A stretch of DNA of 64,000 bases from Alicyclobacillus fructus (GTDB lineage: Bacteria; Bacillota; Bacilli; Alicyclobacillales; Alicyclobacillaceae), in the NCBI RefSeq assembly GCF_017329605.1, contig NZ_JAFMTY010000002.1, positions 62,001 through 126,000 of the forward strand. The letters are read 5' to 3'. The translations under genes and the position numbers were made by a program. Positions 60,277-64,000 of the stretch are shown piece by piece. A model generated the notes under the pieces. That model was not told the DNA's origin and did no database searches. It was given only the letters and a program-made list of their open reading frames with translations. The stretch's first letter is position 1. Every line of letters starts with the position of its first letter.

Positions 60277-61575
60277 TCACGGCAACGGATTGGCCAGGTC
60301 GGCCTGCTTGAGGAGTTGCATGAACTGACTCACATTGCCCGTGTTGATCAGCATCGTGATGGCCTGGGCTGCCGCCTGCTCAAACGCAGGATTGGCAGCC
60401 TCTCCGTTGGCCAGGCTCGGGACAAGCGCGTCCTTGCGGAACGCCGCGGCCGACGCCAAGCTGTAGGCGTCGAAGCCCGTCAACGGGACGTCCATCCGAG
60501 GTGGAATGGATCCCTTCCATAAATTAAATTGTTTCTGCGCGTCTCGCGAAGCCACCACGCGCAGGAAATCGAGCGCGCCTTGGGGATTCTTCGATCCTTT
60601 AGGCATGCCGAACGTGTCGATGACGTATTCGAAATCGCCGCTCGTCCCAGGAAACGGCGTCCATCCGAAGTCCTTGTTCTCTCGGAGGCCGCTGGCCAGG
60701 AAGTACGCTTTGGCCCAGTCGCCCATCGCGTCGAAGGCCGCCTGACCCGAGGCGACGAGCGCACATGCGCCGTCCCAGGACAACTGGGCGTGATCGGCGT
60801 TGGTGTAAGGCAACAGTTGCAGGAAATCTTCAGAGGCCCTGCGAACGACGGGTGATGTGAGGGGGACGGATCCGTTCCAGATGCCGTTGTACACCTGCGG
60901 GCCTGCGGTGGCGAGCAACACGTCTTCCCACAGCATTACGGATCCCAACTGATCCCGATCGCCGTACGCGATGGGCGTCACGCCGTGCGCCTTCAGGACC
61001 TTGCAGTCCGCGAGCAACTGATCGAACGTCTGAGGCGGCTTCAGCCCGTATTCGTTCAGCACGCGCGCGTTGTACCAAAGCACGTTGCCCCGCTCCACGT
61101 CGATGGGAACGGCATACACGTGACCTTCATAGGTCACGCCGTCGATCACGGCTTTGGGCAACACCTTGTAGAGGTCCAGTTCGCGATACAAGGCGTCGAG
61201 CGGCTGCATCTTGCCGGCTTTCACCCAGACCATCAGTTCTTGCCCGACGTGGACCTGAAAGGTCTCCGGCGGATCGCCCGCGGTGATCCGGCTCGCGAGG
61301 ACAGCCTTGGCATTGTCGCCGCCGCCCCCGGCCACGGCTTCGTTCACGATGTGCTCGCGCGGATAGCGGGCGCGAAAGACGGAGATGAGGGCGTTGAGCG
61401 CGTTGGTCTCGCCTTTCGCCGTCCACCAGCTGAAGATCTGAACATCTCGGTCCGCCTGTGTCTCGGACACAGGGCGAGGCGCGGGTGTTACACTCTGAAT
61501 GGGCGCGCCGCAGCCCGCCAGTCCTAAGCACAGCGCACTCCACCCAGCCACCCATCCCAATCTCCGCTGCGCCAT
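60277..61575 (-). CDS. Lipoprotein extracellular solute-binding protein (carbohydrate type)
   Basis: 432 residues. Lipobox LAGC (Cys22) anchors it to the membrane. Family-1 binding-protein features: DRDVQIFSWWTAKGE, NEAVAGGGG, YAVPIDVERGNVLWYN, DGACALVASGQAAFDAMGDWA and KGSKNPQGALDFLRVV. It likely binds a sugar. No ABC permease or ATPase gene is adjacent; the upstream gene (18 bases) is a HAMP membrane protein instead, suggesting the binding protein feeds a sensor or a distant transporter. Confidence 0.9.
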   Translation of the reverse strand: MAQRRLGWVAGWSALCLGLAGCGAPIQSVTPAPRPVSETQADRDVQIFSWWTAKGETNALNALISVFRARYPREHIVNEAVAGGGGDNAKAVLASRITAGDPPETFQVHVGQELMVWVKAGKMQPLDALYRELDLYKVLPKAVIDGVTYEGHVYAVPIDVERGNVLWYNARVLNEYGLKPPQTFDQLLADCKVLKAHGVTPIAYGDRDQLGSVMLWEDVLLATAGPQVYNGIWNGSVPLTSPVVRRASEDFLQLLPYTNADHAQLSWDGACALVASGQAAFDAMGDWAKAYFLASGLRENKDFGWTPFPGTSGDFEYVIDTFGMPKGSKNPQGALDFLRVVASRDAQKQFNLWKGSIPPRMDVPLTGFDAYSLASAAAFRKDALVPSLANGEAANPAFEQAAAQAITMLINTGNVSQFMQLLKQADLANPLP

Positions 61576-61592
61576 CGATCCCCCTCCGTCTC

Positions 61593-62708
61593 CTACACTT
61601 CGAAACTCGCCATCAGTTGGTGCAGTTCGCTCGCTCGTTCGCTCAGCCGCCCCGCCGTTCGGTTCACCTGTTGAACGGCCGACAGCTGTCCGCGCGCCGT
61701 TGTCGAGAGGCCGTCGAGATCGCGCATCACCTGGTTCAGATCCTCCATGAGGCGGCTCACCGTCCGTTGCATGGGTTCGAAGTCCGGCTCCGCGGCGCGG
61801 TTCCGCCGAGCCGTCTCGCCATGGGCGGCCGCTTCGGCCATCTGCCCGTCCAACTGGCGAACATTGGCCATCACCCGCTCGATCCCGTCGCGCACATGCT
61901 GCAGCACGTCCGCCATGTGCAGCGCGCCGTGGGCCGTGTAATCGCCGTTTTCAATCAGTTGCTTGAAGTCGCTGTACAGCTCCTCGGCGGTCTCGCCCAT
62001 TTGCGACACCAGCTGCTGCAGACTGCGTGCCATGCGTTCGAAGCCGCGCGCAAGGCTTCCGAGTTCGTCCTTGCGGCGTGACGCGTCCAAGGTCACGGAG
62101 AAATTGCCTGCGGCGATCTCGTTGGCCGCGTCCATCATCGACTGGAGCGGCTTCGATAGCACCTGCCTGGTAAAGAGCCACGCGCACGCCACGGCCGCGA
62201 GCAAGGCGCACCCACCCGCCACCAGGATGTCGGTCAGGAGGCCCTTCAGGGAAGCCAGATCGGAGGCGATGGACAGACGAACGTTGGCGCTGTACTGCAT
62301 GCCCGCGTAACCCGTCAGCGGCACGACGAGATCGATGGTCGAACCCTGGATGGACGTCAGAATCTTTCGCTCTCCCAGCGCAATCGTGCTCGAAGGCGCC
62401 GCCTGGCTGCCGATGCGGTGCGGATCGGTGGAGGCGATGTCGTACAGAAAGTCGTTCAGTTTGTAGATGTCAAACGAAACGAGATCCGGGTTCTGCCGCT
62501 TCAGATTCAGCAACACGGACTCAAACTGGTAATCCGGGACGTCGCTGAGGAGCGCAGAGTCGATCGTCTGCACGATGGAAACCGCTTTCTCCTTCGATAG
62601 GTCGATAATGCTCTGCCGGCTCTTAATATAGACAATGGTCAGCGTGGCGGAAAGGGTGCCGAGGATCACGACGCTGAACAGGATGACGAGTTTGCGAAAC
62701 AGGGTCAA
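61593..62708 (-). CDS. Membrane sensor with HAMP domain and no catalytic output
   Basis: 371 residues from a TTG at 62708 after GGAGGAGGAG. TM1 about 4-28, extracytoplasmic domain (about 30-155, Cache-like length), TM2 about 158-182, HAMP (about 185-240, KPLQSMMDAANEIAAGNFSVTLD), then a helical coiled coil to the end. No kinase, GGDEF or methyl-accepting signalling hairpin was seen. It is the first gene of an operon with the binding-protein gene. Role probably ligand sensing; output unknown. Confidence 0.75.
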   Translation of the reverse strand: MTLFRKLVILFSVVILGTLSATLTIVYIKSRQSIIDLSKEKAVSIVQTIDSALLSDVPDYQFESVLLNLKRQNPDLVSFDIYKLNDFLYDIASTDPHRIGSQAAPSSTIALGERKILTSIQGSTIDLVVPLTGYAGMQYSANVRLSIASDLASLKGLLTDILVAGGCALLAAVACAWLFTRQVLSKPLQSMMDAANEIAAGNFSVTLDASRRKDELGSLARGFERMARSLQQLVSQMGETAEELYSDFKQLIENGDYTAHGALHMADVLQHVRDGIERVMANVRQLDGQMAEAAAHGETARRNRAAEPDFEPMQRTVSRLMEDLNQVMRDLDGLSTTARGQLSAVQQVNRTAGRLSERASELHQLMASFEV

Positions 62709-62886
62709 GCGGGCTCCTCCTCCGTCCCACTTCTGTTCAACCGCCGGACGGCGTATACTGATACGTAACGTGCCATTCTCGCATTCTATGACCTTCATGC
62801 TAGGGCATTCCGCGGGGCTTTGCAATAGACGGACTCATGTCCGCTTCGGGACTGCATAGGGCCGCCATTCGAGGGGTGACCGAGGT

Positions 62887-64000
62887 TTGCACGCCAACGT
62901 CGACGCTTCGGCGATGCGCCGAATGAACCGCGCCACGGTCCTCAAGCTGATTCGCGATCTGCGGACCACCTCGCGCATCGACATTTCACAGATGACCGGG
63001 CTGAACAAGGCCACGGTGTCCAATATCGTGGATGAACTCATCGCGGAGCAGCTCGTGCTCGAGGTAGGCTACGGATCGTCGAGCGGCGGCCGCAAGCCGA
63101 TTCTCCTTCGCTTCAACGCCAATGCGGCGTATGCCATCGGGGTGGATGTCCAACTGTCGCACATGACGACCGTCGTGTGTAACATCCGCGGCGAACCGGT
63201 TTATCGCCAGGTGCGTACGCTGGGGCTTGCCGAAGCGCCGGACGTGCGCGCCGTGCTGCTTGAAGCCATTGAGGAGGAGCTCCAAAAGGCGATCGCCGCC
63301 GCGCCGCCGAGCCCGTACGGCCTTCTTGGCGCCTGCCTTGCGTTTCCTGGCATGGTCGACTTCCGCAGCGGCGCACTGTACTATCTTCCGAGCGTGTTTG
63401 TGGGAGAATGGGACATCCGCGCCGATCTCGGCCGCAGCGTGGAGATTCCGCTGTTTGTCGACAACGACGCCAACTGCGGGGCTTGGAACGAATACATGGC
63501 GCAGGCGATGAAGCTCAAGAACCTCGTGTTTGTCAACATGGGGCTTGGGATAGGGGCCGGGATCGTCATCGAAGGAAAGTTGTATCGCGGGAGGGACGGC
63601 ATCGCTGGCGAGGCGGGACACATGACCATCAACCCGATGGGATCGGCGTGCATGTGTGGCGGCTACGGCTGTTGGGAAGAGTACGCTTCGGAGCGAGGGC
63701 TGATGCGGTATCTGCGCGAGGCCGGGGCCGACGTCGCCGCGCTCAACCCGCGCGACTCGCTGCTTGAGCAGGCGCTGGAGCAGGCTCAGAACGACAACCG
63801 CGCGTGTATTCGCGCGTTTCATTCGCTCGGGCAGTATCTGGGGCTTGGGATTGCCAATCTCTTGAACCTCCTCAACCCCGACGAAATCATCCTCGGTGGG
63901 AGTGTCGCGCGCGCCGCCACGTTCGTGCTGCCCGAGGTGGAGCGCGTCATCAAACACCGGGCGCTTTTGCAAAATAAGCAGATTCCGGTGCGCGTGGGCA
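62887..64000 (+). CDS. ROK-family transcriptional regulator (XylR/NagC type), cut by window end
   Basis: At least 371 residues, 3' end outside the window. TTG start at 62887 with GAGGGGTGA upstream; an ATG at 62914 is the alternative. N-terminal HTH (about 15-75; ISQMTGLNKATVSNIVDELIAEQ), then the ROK sugar-kinase-like domain with VDNDANCGAWNEY, MGLGIGAGIVI, GEAGHMTINPMG and the zinc motif CMCGGYGCWEEYA. Likely controls sugar use genes, possibly the divergent HAMP/binding-protein operon. Confidence 0.9.
   Translation, partial: MHANVDASAMRRMNRATVLKLIRDLRTTSRIDISQMTGLNKATVSNIVDELIAEQLVLEVGYGSSSGGRKPILLRFNANAAYAIGVDVQLSHMTTVVCNIRGEPVYRQVRTLGLAEAPDVRAVLLEAIEEELQKAIAAAPPSPYGLLGACLAFPGMVDFRSGALYYLPSVFVGEWDIRADLGRSVEIPLFVDNDANCGAWNEYMAQAMKLKNLVFVNMGLGIGAGIVIEGKLYRGRDGIAGEAGHMTINPMGSACMCGGYGCWEEYASERGLMRYLREAGADVAALNPRDSLLEQALEQAQNDNRACIRAFHSLGQYLGLGIANLLNLLNPDEIILGGSVARAATFVLPEVERVIKHRALLQNKQIPVRVG

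Overview
The window looks like a chromosome segment of a GC-rich, spore-forming, acid-tolerant Firmicute, most likely Alicyclobacillus or a close relative. The reasons are strong AGGAGG-type ribosome binding sites, a T-box leader, a CotF-type spore coat protein, Bacillales-type gene neighbourhoods (ytoI-dnaE, accD-accA-pyk, icd-mdh, polA-mutM-coaE) and high-GC codon use. The species is inferred; no 16S gene is present. No CRISPR array, rRNA operon, integrase, insertion sequence or prophage was seen. One tRNA (Leu, GAG) is present.

Layout. 1-7.4 kb: small membrane and secreted proteins, dinB (apparently starting at an ATT codon), argR, cysK, a possible small RNA, a translationally coupled pair of two-helix membrane proteins, and a YitT-type permease. 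7.5-26.7 kb is a housekeeping core: ytoI, a short dnaE, accD-accA, pyk, trpS, an OmpR-type two-component pair, icd-mdh, a T-box-controlled chorismate mutase, polA-mutM-coaE and a lytic transglycosylase. 26.7-40.7 kb is mixed: a decayed MFS transporter, niaR, tRNA-Leu, a slipin facing a bacterial nitric oxide synthase, a secreted lysine-rich protein resembling acid-shock proteins, a glycosyltransferase/O-antigen-ligase pair, a class B penicillin-binding protein, an MscS channel, a polyol dehydrogenase and a VIT1-like transporter. 40.9-46.3 kb is carbohydrate use: an intracellular GH10 xylanase and a galK-galT-DeoR operon. 46.3-54 kb: a CotF-like coat protein, hypotheticals, an MFS exporter, an SPFH-protein pair and polyphosphate kinase. 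54-64 kb is the most accessory-looking part: a lower-GC HD-GYP protein coupled to a 46-residue exported peptide, an amide-use cluster (NCS1 permease with a cysteine-rich tail, frameshifted fmdA, fmdB, amiE), a HAMP sensor coupled to a lipoprotein solute-binding protein, and a ROK regulator cut by the window end.

How the genes work together. The core covers replication and repair, fatty-acid initiation, lower glycolysis and the TCA segment. The accessory genes suggest life on plant polysaccharide in hot or acidic settings: xylan and galactose use, import and hydrolysis of short amides (which releases ammonia), polyphosphate storage and envelope building. The most promising undescribed system is the HD-GYP gene followed 13 bases later by a Phr/PapR-like exported peptide gene: a candidate peptide-linked cyclic-di-nucleotide signalling cassette. 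Second in interest are the paired His-motif membrane half-proteins, and third the HAMP-only sensor with its own binding protein.
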